From the NCBI GenBank assembly GCA_015231825.1, contig JADGAV010000002.1, positions 176,908 to 240,907 on the forward strand: a stretch of 64,000 nt of DNA, written 5' to 3'. Shown piece after piece: positions 1 through 7,953 of the stretch. Numbering within the stretch: the stretch's first letter is position 1; each line of letters begins with the position of its first letter. Below the pieces are notes generated by a model. It had not been told where the DNA came from, did no database searches, and worked only from the letters and a program-made list of their open reading frames with translations. The position numbers and the translations under genes were made by a program. The DNA comes from SAR324 cluster bacterium. GTDB lineage: Bacteria > SAR324 > NAC60-12.

Positions 1-540
1 CATGGATTCAACAAACTGATCTTTGTTACCCATCATGGCAGTAACTCCAAAGTGATTGATGATGTTCTTCGCAAAATCCGGTACCAGACAGGTGCCTTTG
101 TCGGATGGTATAAAACACCGACTGAAAGAACTTTGTCTTTGCTGAAGGATGTCATCGAAGGACCGCCGGAAGAGACACCAGGATGGCATGCAGGTGAAAT
201 TGAAACCAGCACCATTCTCGCTTACGACGAATCTGCTGTGGATCTTGATAAAAGAAGAGATGACAGGACCCATGCCCCTCATTGGATGGGTGACAGTTTT
301 AAGAAACACGATGGTTCCGGATTTGTTACTTTTCAGGGTGCTGAAAGCATGTGGGTTCCAATGGAACATCATGAATACTCTGATCATGCGACCATTGGAA
401 ATGCATTCCGGGGAACAAAGGAAAAAGGTCAGAAATATTTTGATATTGCAGCGGATGCACTGGCTGCACTCGTTGAGGAAGTCAAAAAATTTGATGTCAA
501 AGTTCCCGAAGAAAACCGTGACTGGGGCGACAGGGCTTAA
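1..540 (+). CDS. Creatininase-family amidohydrolase, 5' end cut by window
   Basis: The reading frame is open from base 1, so the N-terminus lies outside the window; about 179 residues are present. The visible part begins with a GFNKLIFVTHHGSNS stretch, like the creatininase-family segment where a strand leads into a His-Gly-x-Asn loop. It then carries HAGEIETS near base 187, the family's metal-site signature. Relatives are metal-dependent amidohydrolases that open cyclic or linear amides, such as creatininase and mycofactocin MftE. The substrate cannot be told from the sequence. A strong hairpin follows the stop. The nearby SDR and hydroxyacid dehydrogenase on the same strand suggest a small catabolic cluster, which is inference. 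Confidence 0.85.
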   Translation, partial: HGFNKLIFVTHHGSNSKVIDDVLRKIRYQTGAFVGWYKTPTERTLSLLKDVIEGPPEETPGWHAGEIETSTILAYDESAVDLDKRRDDRTHAPHWMGDSFKKHDGSGFVTFQGAESMWVPMEHHEYSDHATIGNAFRGTKEKGQKYFDIAADALAALVEEVKKFDVKVPEENRDWGDRA

Positions 541-854
541 GTTTTCTTTCTGGAAAACGAAAATAACAGGGTGGGATGTTTCCGACCCTGTTGTTTTCCA
601 GGAAACGAAAAATTTAAAAAATTCAAAAGGTTTTTTCGCAATTTTGTATTCTTGTTCTTACTCCTTGTCATAACCCCTCTGTTGAGGATGGTTTTAGTTG
701 TGAATATGAGTAAGATCATGAGTAAGATAAATGACAAGTTCAGAAATAAAGCATGATCAAAATTGTAATTCTGGCCATGGAGCAGGCTCACCGAAAGAAA
801 AAGACTCCAAGTTGACGATTTTCAAAAACGGAAAACGCTAAACAGGCAAAAAAG
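541..854. other. Intergenic region, creatininase to SDR
   Basis: Apart from the hairpin at 551-600 I see no gene here. It is AT-rich and should hold the promoter of the SDR gene, but I find no convincing -35/-10 pair. Short open frames on both strands are lysine/phenylalanine-rich by composition only and lack ribosome binding sites. Confidence 0.4.
551..600 (+). terminator. Long two-part hairpin after the creatininase gene
   Basis: TGGAAAAC (551-558) pairs with GTTTTCCA (593-600), and AACAGGGT (565-572) pairs with ACCCTGTT (585-592). Only a six-base bulge separates the two stems. The position just after the stop fits a transcription terminator or mRNA-stabilising structure. There is no clean T-tract after it, so intrinsic termination is not certain. 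Confidence 0.45.
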
Positions 855-1625
855 ATGGAAAGACTGAAAGGAAAAGTGGCAGTTGTGACCGGCTCTGCAC
901 AGGGAATGGGCTTCGCGATTGCCCAGGGACTTTGGCAGGACGGGGCAAAAATCGTCATCACTGACATCAATCAAGACGCGATTGAAAGTTCGGTTGCCAA
1001 GGCCCGGGAAGCTGGCGCTGAAGTTATGGGAATTCGGATGGATGTCACCGATAAAGCGCAGGTTCAATCCATGGTCGAAGAAGTTGTCTCGAAATGGGGG
1101 AGCCTGGATGTTCTGGTCAACAATGCCGGAGGAGCGCTGTTTACCCCGCATATTTTGGATGAAATTGAAGAAAAGCATTGGGATCTGGTCGTCAATGTGA
1201 ATCTGAAAGGATCCTTTCTTTGTTGCCAGCAGGTGATCCCGGTGATGGTCAAAAACGGGGGAGGTACGATCATCAATATTTCTGCCCTGGCAGCCCACTG
1301 GCGGGCATCCTTGGCCGGGGTGCAATATACAGCAGCAAAAGCAGGCGTGGAGGGATTGACTCGGCAGCTCGCTTATGATTGGGGAAAAAACAGGATCCGG
1401 GTCAATGCAGTAGCGCCCACGGTGACCATGACCGGAGACAGAGTGGGGGCATTGTGGGAACAAAAAGGAGATGCTGAACGGGAACGAATTTTAAACCAGA
1501 TTCCCTTGCGCCGCTTGAGCGAACCGTCTGAAATCGCAGCCACGGTCGTTTTTTTAGCATCCGATGAATCAAGTTACATCACGGGCATTTGCCTGGATGT
1601 GAGTGGAGGGCGCTATCTTCGATAA
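855..1625 (+). CDS. Short-chain dehydrogenase/reductase (SDR)
   Basis: This 256-residue protein is a classical SDR. It has the TGSAQGMG dinucleotide loop at residues 12-19, Asp37 at the end of the second strand (NAD-preferring type), NNAGG at 89-93, and Asn114, Ser143, Tyr158 and Lys162 as the catalytic set. The C-terminus has the usual LASDESSYITG segment before the final strand. It should be a cytosolic NAD-dependent alcohol/ketone oxidoreductase of unknown substrate. It sits between an amidohydrolase and a 2-hydroxyacid dehydrogenase on the same strand, so a shared catabolic role is possible. No strong Shine-Dalgarno precedes the ATG. Confidence 0.9.
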   Translation: MERLKGKVAVVTGSAQGMGFAIAQGLWQDGAKIVITDINQDAIESSVAKAREAGAEVMGIRMDVTDKAQVQSMVEEVVSKWGSLDVLVNNAGGALFTPHILDEIEEKHWDLVVNVNLKGSFLCCQQVIPVMVKNGGGTIINISALAAHWRASLAGVQYTAAKAGVEGLTRQLAYDWGKNRIRVNAVAPTVTMTGDRVGALWEQKGDAERERILNQIPLRRLSEPSEIAATVVFLASDESSYITGICLDVSGGRYLR

Positions 1626-1729
1626 TAATCGGTAGGGTGTGCATATCTGCCGCTAGTGCATAGAAAAACCCAGGTGTAAACGAAGCTCATTCGTTGCCCG
1701 CTTTGATGTCCAGACTGCAAAAGGAAAAA

Positions 1730-2740
1730 ATGAAGGAAAGACGCAAAGTTCTGCTTCCTCAACCCATAGAAGATGAAGCCCTGCAAATGTTGAAGGAGAA
1801 CAATATAGAAATTGTCCAGACTCCAGATGCAAATCCTGAAACCGTGGCCCCTTTGATCGGTGATGTTGAGGGAATCGTTCTTCGCACAGGAATCCATATA
1901 ACACGGGATCTCCTCGACCGTGCCGAAAAACTGCAGACGATTTCCCGCACCGGTGGTGGAGTGGATAACGTCGATGTCAAATGTGCTTCTGAGAAAGGAA
2001 TTCTGGTCACCTCCAGTCTGGGAGTCAACACCACTTCGGTTGTGGAACACAGTCTTGCCTTGATTCTTTCTTTGTCCAAAGAGCTTTTTTTAATGGACAG
2101 GGAGATGAGGAACAACAATTTCAGAATCCGGTATCAAAATCGTCCGCGGGATCTCAGAGAAAAATGCCTGGGAGTCGTCGGGTATGGAAAGATTGGTTCG
2201 GAGCTTGCGGAATGTTGTCGGGGAATTTTTAAAATGAGAATCATTGCTCATGATGATTATCTGAGCGATGAGATCAAAGCGAAACATCAAAATACAGAGT
2301 TTATGAGTCTGGAAGACCTGTTTCGCCAGGCTGATGTGATATCAATGCACATCCCCCTCACTGACGAGACGAAGGAAATGATTGACTGGCAATATCTACA
2401 GATGATGAAACAAGATGCCGTGATTATCAATACTTCGCGTGGAGGAGTGATCAAAGAAGACGATTTGGTGAAAGCTTTAAGCGAGAAAAACATCGGAGGT
2501 GCAGGTCTCGATGTCTTTGCAGAAGAACCGCCCAGTGCCGATCACCCCCTGCTTCGATTGGACAACGTGATCCTGACTCCCCATTCTGCTGCCTTGACAA
2601 AAGAATGTGTATTAAGAATGGCGACCAGTGCAGTTTCCCGAGTCCTGGACTGTTTCAACGGAATCGTTCCGGAAAGCATTGCCAATCCGGAAGTTCTGTC
2701 CCAGGAAAAGTGGAGGCACCTCAAGAAATCTAATCAGTAA
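1730..2740 (+). CDS. D-2-hydroxyacid dehydrogenase (SerA/PGDH-like)
   Basis: The protein has 336 residues from the ATG at 1730. I prefer this over an upstream in-frame ATG at 1694 because AAAGGA lies just before it. The fold is the D-isomer-specific 2-hydroxyacid dehydrogenase. A Rossmann loop VGYGKIG sits in the middle, followed by the catalytic Arg in NTSRGG, Glu in FAEEPP and His in LTPHSA. There is no C-terminal ACT domain, so it is a short form rather than the regulated long SerA. Members use NAD(P)H on phosphoglycerate, glyoxylate/hydroxypyruvate or related acids. The specific substrate is not determined. It lies 100 bp after the SDR gene. Confidence 0.88.
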   Translation: MKERRKVLLPQPIEDEALQMLKENNIEIVQTPDANPETVAPLIGDVEGIVLRTGIHITRDLLDRAEKLQTISRTGGGVDNVDVKCASEKGILVTSSLGVNTTSVVEHSLALILSLSKELFLMDREMRNNNFRIRYQNRPRDLREKCLGVVGYGKIGSELAECCRGIFKMRIIAHDDYLSDEIKAKHQNTEFMSLEDLFRQADVISMHIPLTDETKEMIDWQYLQMMKQDAVIINTSRGGVIKEDDLVKALSEKNIGGAGLDVFAEEPPSADHPLLRLDNVILTPHSAALTKECVLRMATSAVSRVLDCFNGIVPESIANPEVLSQEKWRHLKKSNQ

Positions 2741-2840
2741 ATTCAGAAACAAGGCCCACCTGAGCATCCCATTCCTCTTAGTTTTGTTTGGTCACCTGAA
2801 ATTTTTTAAAAATCTCTTGATGAGCAACGATTAAATTTCG

Positions 2841-4739
2841 TTAACGAGCAAAAACGATATACTTTTCCAGGAAGATACTCATTTCTTCAAAATAACGAAG
2901 AATGGTTCTCTGCTTTCGCCATCCATGCCCCTCTCCTGGAAAGAGATGGTATTCATGAGGAATACCGTTCTGCCTAAGTGCTTCAATGATTGCTTCCGCC
3001 TGATTTTTTGGCACCACAGTGTCCTCTTCCCCTTGAAACAAGAGCAAAGGGTGCCGGATTTGATCTGCAGAAAAAAGTGGGGATCGTTCGTGGAAAAGCG
3101 CCATCGCCTCTGGAAGAACACCAATCAGCGAATCCGTATAGTGCAGTTCAAATTTATGAGTATCCTTAACCAAATTGAACAAATTGGAAATCCCGTAAGA
3201 ACAGATTCCTGCACAGAAAAAATCGGGATGCCTCACCATCGCCTGCAACACGGTGTATCCTCCCGCGCTCCCGCCTTTGATGACCAATCGCTCAGGATCG
3301 ACCCGCTTTTGCTCAACCAAATGCGAGGCCACGAAAACAGCGTCTTCGACATCAACAACTCCCCATTGGCCTTTAAGCAAATCACGATACTCCCTCCCAT
3401 ATCCGCTGCTGCCCCGGTAATTCAAATTGAGGAAGGCAAATCCCCGTGAGGTAAAGTATTGAATTTCTCCGTTCAAAAATGGAAATACCTGGCTGGTGGG
3501 GCCTCCGTGAATTTGTATGATCAAGGGAGGTAATCCACCGCTTTCAAATTGGGGATTCTTTGGAGGAAAAAACAGGCCATGAACAGATTGTCCCTTTTGA
3601 TTTTTAGGCAGAACCGATTCCGGATAAGAGATGTAGCTTTTCGGAATTTGTTCATTTGCAGATCTCCGCAGGACCTGGACTGCAGGAACTCGTTTTTTAA
3701 TTGAAACACGAAGCAAGCGCTTCGGAGTGCCGGGATCAGCCGCAAGCAGGGCTATTTTTCCTTTTGATGAAACATGAATCGATTCCAAATAACTATATTG
3801 CTTTTGAAATCCCTCAGGGGAAAAGGCATGGCCCGATTTGGCATCAATGCATTGCAATATGCAAAATCCACGTTCATTTTTTATGGCGATGAGTTCCTGT
3901 CCATCTGGCATCCAGTCGTACCAGCGCATTCCCAAAACCCAGGTGGGCCCTCCGTATTCAGCTTTTTTCTCAAGCAAGGGTAAACTTTTTTTCGACTCCA
4001 AATCGTAGAGGTGAAGATTGTACCATCCGCTTTCATCACTGAGATAGGCCAGTTTGTCTCCCTGCGGAGAAAACTCTGGTTGGAGCACAGATATGTTTTT
4101 CCCTCCGGCAATGGTTCTTATTTTTCCGGTCTGTCCCTGGGAAAGAGCTTTTTCAGAAACAGTTGTCAATTGAAGGATGCTGCCATCCCAGGGCATGTTG
4201 GGGTGATCCCAGCATATCCAACTCAAAAGTTTCCCATCCGGTGACCAGCGGGGGTCAAAATAAAAATCTGCCCCGGAAACTAATTTTTGCGGCCATCGGC
4301 TTCCATCGGTCGGCACCAGAGCCAGTCCATTCTCCCCATCCAATTCATAAACAAAAACGATCCACTTGCCATTGGGAGAAATTTGGGGTGATGCGGATTG
4401 TCCGAACCCTGGCGTGATGGCAGTACAGAATCCGTCTGCAATCTCTTGACGGAATAGTTTTCCTTCATTGCCTGCGAAGACCACAAGTCCATTACTCACA
4501 CAAAAATTTCCACCACCGTATCCAATTTTTCCTCGTACATTCTGACCAAATGTCAGTTCTCTGGGAGAATCTCCTGAATCGTCACAAACCATCAAAGTGC
4601 CCTGCCCGTCCTTTTGTTCCAGCCAGACCAGGCTATCTGAATTCCTGTCCCACCGGGGCTCACTCATATTGACTGCTCCGGACAATAACTGCGGGGTAAA
4701 GACGCTGGTCCACAAACCATATGCTTTTTGTGTTTTCAA
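2841..4739 (-). CDS. Prolyl-oligopeptidase family S9 serine peptidase
   Basis: This 632-residue protein has an N-terminal beta-propeller with TolB/PD40-like blades (for example FSPQGDKLAYLSDES) and a C-terminal alpha/beta-hydrolase domain. The triad is readable: Ser491 in GGSAGGY, Asp573 in GEEDTVVP and His605 in GEGHGW. The layout matches acylaminoacyl-peptidase / dipeptidyl aminopeptidase enzymes that trim short or N-blocked peptides. I see no signal peptide, so it is probably cytosolic. It is convergent with the hydroxyacid dehydrogenase gene. The exact specificity (acyl-amino acid versus X-Pro) cannot be told. Confidence 0.9.
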   Translation of the reverse strand: MKTQKAYGLWTSVFTPQLLSGAVNMSEPRWDRNSDSLVWLEQKDGQGTLMVCDDSGDSPRELTFGQNVRGKIGYGGGNFCVSNGLVVFAGNEGKLFRQEIADGFCTAITPGFGQSASPQISPNGKWIVFVYELDGENGLALVPTDGSRWPQKLVSGADFYFDPRWSPDGKLLSWICWDHPNMPWDGSILQLTTVSEKALSQGQTGKIRTIAGGKNISVLQPEFSPQGDKLAYLSDESGWYNLHLYDLESKKSLPLLEKKAEYGGPTWVLGMRWYDWMPDGQELIAIKNERGFCILQCIDAKSGHAFSPEGFQKQYSYLESIHVSSKGKIALLAADPGTPKRLLRVSIKKRVPAVQVLRRSANEQIPKSYISYPESVLPKNQKGQSVHGLFFPPKNPQFESGGLPPLIIQIHGGPTSQVFPFLNGEIQYFTSRGFAFLNLNYRGSSGYGREYRDLLKGQWGVVDVEDAVFVASHLVEQKRVDPERLVIKGGSAGGYTVLQAMVRHPDFFCAGICSYGISNLFNLVKDTHKFELHYTDSLIGVLPEAMALFHERSPLFSADQIRHPLLLFQGEEDTVVPKNQAEAIIEALRQNGIPHEYHLFPGEGHGWRKQRTILRYFEEMSIFLEKYIVFAR

Positions 4740-4902
4740 AATACCTCTTTTTTACTTTTTAAGTTCTCTTTTCCTGATGGGAATTTAAACTTTGTTTCAT
4801 TAAATCTGCTGAAACGTCGAATCAACTGGCAGCAGTGGAGGTCGCCTTGTATTGGCGGGAGATAATTTTTTTTGAAGACTTGTTATGAATTGTGTTTATC
4901 AA

Positions 4903-5229
4903 TTATACCGCTTCATCATCTTCCAGCAATAAGCTGTCGTCATCATGGTCCACAGTGGGAGACTGGGAAACCCTTTTTATTGCGCTTCTGAGGTTTTCAC
5001 AGATCTCTTCCTCGGTGATGTCTTCTTCCAGCGTGAACCCTTCGGCCTGAATGTAGCGGGCGGGCAACTTATTGAGTGTCAATGCGTAAATATCTTCCAG
5101 ATCAATTTTGGTTGGATAATAATTGTCAAACTCCTTCAGCACATCAAGCATCATCGCTTTTACCCGTGATTCATTTTGATTTCGAATTTTATCGAAAGAA
5201 ATTCCGTCCAGAGATTTGATTTGATGCAT
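4903..5229 (-). CDS. ComFB-domain protein
   Basis: The protein has 108 residues. The core (VLKEFDNYYPTKIDLEDIYA, then LNKLPARYIQ) matches the ComFB family, named after the late competence protein of Bacillus. ComFB-domain proteins in cyanobacteria have been described as c-di-GMP receptors, so a signalling role is as likely as competence. The tail is acidic and probably disordered. AGGAAAGGA precedes the start at good spacing. The gene begins 24 bases after the zinc-ribbon gene, so the two are almost certainly cotranscribed. No other competence genes are in the window. Confidence 0.85.
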   Translation of the reverse strand: MHQIKSLDGISFDKIRNQNESRVKAMMLDVLKEFDNYYPTKIDLEDIYALTLNKLPARYIQAEGFTLEEDITEEEICENLRSAIKRVSQSPTVDHDDDSLLLEDDEAV

Positions 5230-5253
5230 ACGCTTCCTTTCCTAAATATTTTT

Positions 5254-5517
5254 CTAATTCCGTTTGCGTCTTTTTTCTTTGATTCTATGGCTGTAAAATT
5301 CTTTCTTTGTGATTTCCTGAACCAGTCCGGGAATGAGCGAGTCATCCAGGGGGTTAACCGATCCGCAGGCATCACAGTTTAGATAAAAATGCATTTCTTT
5401 AGGGTGGTCACTGCTTTGATCTTGAAATCCGTAGTGCAGGACTTCGTATGTTCCTTTCAGTTTTGCATTGCAAACAATACAAAAACGCCAAATTTCCCAT
5501 CGTTCTCTGGCCATCAT
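5254..5517 (-). CDS. Small zinc-ribbon protein paired with ComFB
   Basis: This 87-residue protein has two CxxC knuckles, CIVC near residue 13 and CDAC near residue 50, which would bind one zinc. The C-terminus is very basic (KEKRRKRN). I do not recognise a named family. It is the first gene of a two-gene unit with the ComFB-domain protein. It could be a nucleic-acid- or protein-binding adaptor, which is inference from the zinc ribbon and basic tail. No good Shine-Dalgarno is seen before the ATG, and a second ATG follows immediately. Confidence 0.7.
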   Translation of the reverse strand: MMARERWEIWRFCIVCNAKLKGTYEVLHYGFQDQSSDHPKEMHFYLNCDACGSVNPLDDSLIPGLVQEITKKEFYSHRIKEKRRKRN

Positions 5518-5918
5518 ACTTTTTTTTTAGGTGAGCTGTCTGTAGCTCTTCCCCCTGGTCTTTTCCGTAAATATATAGATGCTTGGACTCAATTCATTCA
5601 AATAAAATCAATACTTGATTCAAGCATCCGGTTGGTGTTTCTTCTGGTTTACCTTTTATTGCGAAGCATTGGGTTTAATACCCCGCTGCTTGCAGCGTTT
5701 TTAAGCGCCGCAGGCTCAACGAATAGTTTGGTCAAGCTTTTTAAAGCTTGCCGCCGGAGGCCCTAAGCAAATACCCCGTCTGCTTGCAGCAGGGATTTTT
5801 TTATTTTAAGAATCGCGAGTCCATTCATTCAGTTTTATTTTCAAGTGAATGTATTGAAGTCTACATTGACACTCACAATTTAGCAAATCGAAGATAATCA
5901 ACAAGAGCAGATTTTTTT
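5518..5918. other. Intergenic region with three palindromes
   Basis: This stretch between the zinc-ribbon gene and the membrane-protein gene holds the palindrome cluster annotated at 5678-5800. Its left part (5518-5677) is AT-rich and must include the promoter of the zinc-ribbon/ComFB unit. I see no gene and no tRNA in it. Confidence 0.5.
5678..5800. repeat. Cluster of palindromes with a repeated CTGCTTGCAGC unit
   Basis: Two related copies begin AATACCCCG: one at 5678 continues CTGCTTGCAGCG then TTTTT, and one at 5770 continues TCTGCTTGCAGCAGGG then TTTTTTT. Each forms a hairpin with a T-run, so each could terminate plus-strand transcripts. Between them CAAGCTTT/AAAGCTTG makes a third hairpin near 5733. 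The arrangement looks like degenerate REP-type palindromic repeats rather than a gene. Confidence 0.55.
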
Positions 5919-7682
5919 CTATTCCCTCTCTAGTTTTTCATAAACGATCCATCGTGTGGGGGCGTTTCTGGCAGAAATTCGGTTGAGCCAAATTTCCCAA
6001 CGGGCATTGAAAGGAATCGCTTTACTCTTTTTGATGAGTGCAAAGGAAGAAGAATTGGTCAGAGATCGAATGAGATCATCGGGATAGTGAGATCGAGGAC
6101 GGTAGTCATCATCAGTTTCCAAAATTATCCAACTTCCCGCTGGCGATGACTTCAAATTTTCTTGAAACGTGTGAGGCCACGTCCAGCGGGCGTTCAGGGA
6201 TGGAAGCCGGCAAAAAAGATTTAAACGGCTATTGATGTCTTGAATAATGCGACGCGCTGGAGTTTTTTGATGAGTTTCCAGCCAGCTGCATAATTCCTTC
6301 TGAACCAGCGCCCGCTGATCATAAAATCGCAGAGGATGCCAAAAGAGAGGCACACTGAAAAGAAAAGAAAAAATGAGAAAGAAAGCAATGGATGAATGAT
6401 TGAAACGTGCTGGCTTCTCAGGATTTCGCATCGGGCGAAAGTAGTACCAGGCAAGCCAGCAGCAAAAAATAATTAATATTGAATAATGTATACCCAGTTT
6501 GAACAGACCTTTTTTCAAACTGGTTCCAAGCGCCTGCTGGAAAAAGAAAAAGGTGATCAAAGCAATTTCTGTAAGCCCCAGGGAAATCCCCCACTTACGA
6601 AACCAATTCGTGTGAAAAGCCTGATTCATCAACTTGATCAGGTAGATCGACCCTGCAAAAATAAATAGAGCGATAATAGGCGAAATGACGTTATAATTTC
6701 TGGGATTGATTGCTCCTATTGCTAAATCTCCAAAACGGCTTCCTTTCGGATAGACAACAAAACTGCTCAGAAATAATCCATGGATCAGGAGGATGCCGTA
6801 AAGTCCTTTTTGAATCCATCTGGAATTACTGGAATCAGCACGGCAGACAACAGGAAAGTGGAAGATTCCCAGGAAAAATAAAAATAATCCAGGTGCCGAA
6901 AGAACTCCCGGCAATCCAGTAACAAAATTGATTTTTAGTAGATTTGATATTTGAAAAGGCCGGAGATAGGGGGAATAGGAAGAGTCCAGGAACCAGCGCC
7001 AGCTATCTGTGTAATGGATTCCAACCCCCCACCAAGTTAAAAATGGAATCGATCCCACGGTATTCCATTGGATCACTTCAATCCACTTGGTTTTTGACCA
7101 TCCCTGGTTTTGAAGCTGCTCCAAAGAAATAAAAATAAATACCCAGGCCAGTATCAAAGAGGTTTCCAGACGTGCCAACGGAAGAAATCCCAAAACAAAA
7201 AATGCCGCAAAATATCGTTTGGTCAAAAAAAGAAAAAGTCCGCATGCCAGCAGAAATGCAGCAAACAATTCTGTCATGGTCAAAAAAGCCTGCGGAAGGA
7301 CGGCGAGCTGGCAGATAAAAATTCCGACGAATGTCCATGGGTGTTTTTTGATTTCTTCCGATAAAATTAAAATCGCCAGTTTGAACGTAAGCAGTCCTGT
7401 GAGCAAGGTCAGGACAACACCGGCCCAGCGAGCAGGGACTATTCCCCATTGTCCAGTAATCCCATATAGGATTGCCGGAAGCGGTTTGTTCCAGGTATCG
7501 GTGAGCAGCATTTTCCAATCCCGATTATTCCAGACTTCAACACTGGTTTGAAAATGCTGGTACGAATCTTCCGACAATTCTTCACTGTAAAAAGCAGCAA
7601 AAAACATCAGGAGAATCAGCGTTACGATGAGAGGCAGGTAAATCCGAGGGAGCACTTTATTTAGCATAGAAATCCAAATCAT
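5919..7682 (-). CDS. Multi-pass membrane protein, probable GT-C glycosyltransferase
   Basis: This 587-residue protein has about eleven hydrophobic segments spread over most of its length and a soluble C-terminal part of about 110 residues. After the first membrane segment comes an acidic loop (SEELSEDSYQHFQTS) followed by a NKPLPAILYG stretch. That resembles the first periplasmic loop of GT-C fold transferases (ArnT/PMT/mannosyltransferase type), where acidic residues are catalytic. It would act at the inner membrane on a lipid-linked sugar. The gene stands alone, and substrate and partner are unknown. A second start at 7667 is possible; GAGG lies upstream of the first ATG. Confidence 0.6.
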   Translation of the reverse strand: MIWISMLNKVLPRIYLPLIVTLILLMFFAAFYSEELSEDSYQHFQTSVEVWNNRDWKMLLTDTWNKPLPAILYGITGQWGIVPARWAGVVLTLLTGLLTFKLAILILSEEIKKHPWTFVGIFICQLAVLPQAFLTMTELFAAFLLACGLFLFLTKRYFAAFFVLGFLPLARLETSLILAWVFIFISLEQLQNQGWSKTKWIEVIQWNTVGSIPFLTWWGVGIHYTDSWRWFLDSSYSPYLRPFQISNLLKINFVTGLPGVLSAPGLFLFFLGIFHFPVVCRADSSNSRWIQKGLYGILLIHGLFLSSFVVYPKGSRFGDLAIGAINPRNYNVISPIIALFIFAGSIYLIKLMNQAFHTNWFRKWGISLGLTEIALITFFFFQQALGTSLKKGLFKLGIHYSILIIFCCWLAWYYFRPMRNPEKPARFNHSSIAFFLIFSFLFSVPLFWHPLRFYDQRALVQKELCSWLETHQKTPARRIIQDINSRLNLFCRLPSLNARWTWPHTFQENLKSSPAGSWIILETDDDYRPRSHYPDDLIRSLTNSSSFALIKKSKAIPFNARWEIWLNRISARNAPTRWIVYEKLERE

Positions 7683-7762
7683 GACTTGCTTTATCCTCGA
7701 GCTTAGGATAATTTTTTGAGATTACACAGGGAGGATCAGAGGAACATATTTTCTGCATTGAA

Positions 7763-7791
7763 TTGACTTGTAAGAATTCAATTATTATTCC
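7763..7791 (+). promoter_or_regulatory. Candidate sigma-70 promoter of the tRNA
   Basis: TTGACT at 7763-7768 and TATTCC at 7786-7791 are separated by 17 bases and end about 25 bases before the tRNA. The -10 box is a weak match (TATTAT three bases earlier would give a short spacer), so this is only a candidate. Confidence 0.3.
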
Positions 7792-7815
7792 AAGCGTGGT
7801 TACATTTTGGAATAC

Positions 7816-7889
7816 GGGCCTATAGCTCAGTTGGTTAGAGCTGCCGACTCATAATCGGCCGGTCCCTGGTTCGAGTCCAGGTGGGCCCA
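7816..7889 (+). tRNA. tRNA with CAU anticodon (Ile2 or elongator Met)
   Basis: The full cloverleaf can be drawn. The acceptor GGGCCTA pairs with TGGGCCC, the D stem is GCTC/GAGC, the anticodon stem GCCGA/TCGGC encloses the loop CTCATAA, and the T arm is CCTGG-TTCGAGT-CCAGG with discriminator A. The anticodon is CAU. The GC-rich anticodon stem with a CTCATAA loop resembles tRNA-Ile2, whose C34 is changed to lysidine by TilS, more than an initiator, but elongator Met cannot be excluded. The 3' CCA is not encoded (CTC follows), so CCA must be added by the nucleotidyltransferase. Confidence 0.93.
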
Positions 7890-7953
7890 CTCCTTCGGAC
7901 TTCTACTTCATCCAAATTTCTCTTTATCATTTCTCATCCATGAAAGGAGTTGT

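Noticed and set aside
537..791. Membrane-like minus-strand frame in the creatininase-SDR gap
   Set aside because: Its hydrophobic look comes from AT-rich composition, and it runs through the hairpin; no ribosome site.
822..1463. Long minus-strand frame opposite the SDR gene
   Set aside because: It mirrors a gene with all SDR motifs on the plus strand, and its own translation has no recognisable motif.
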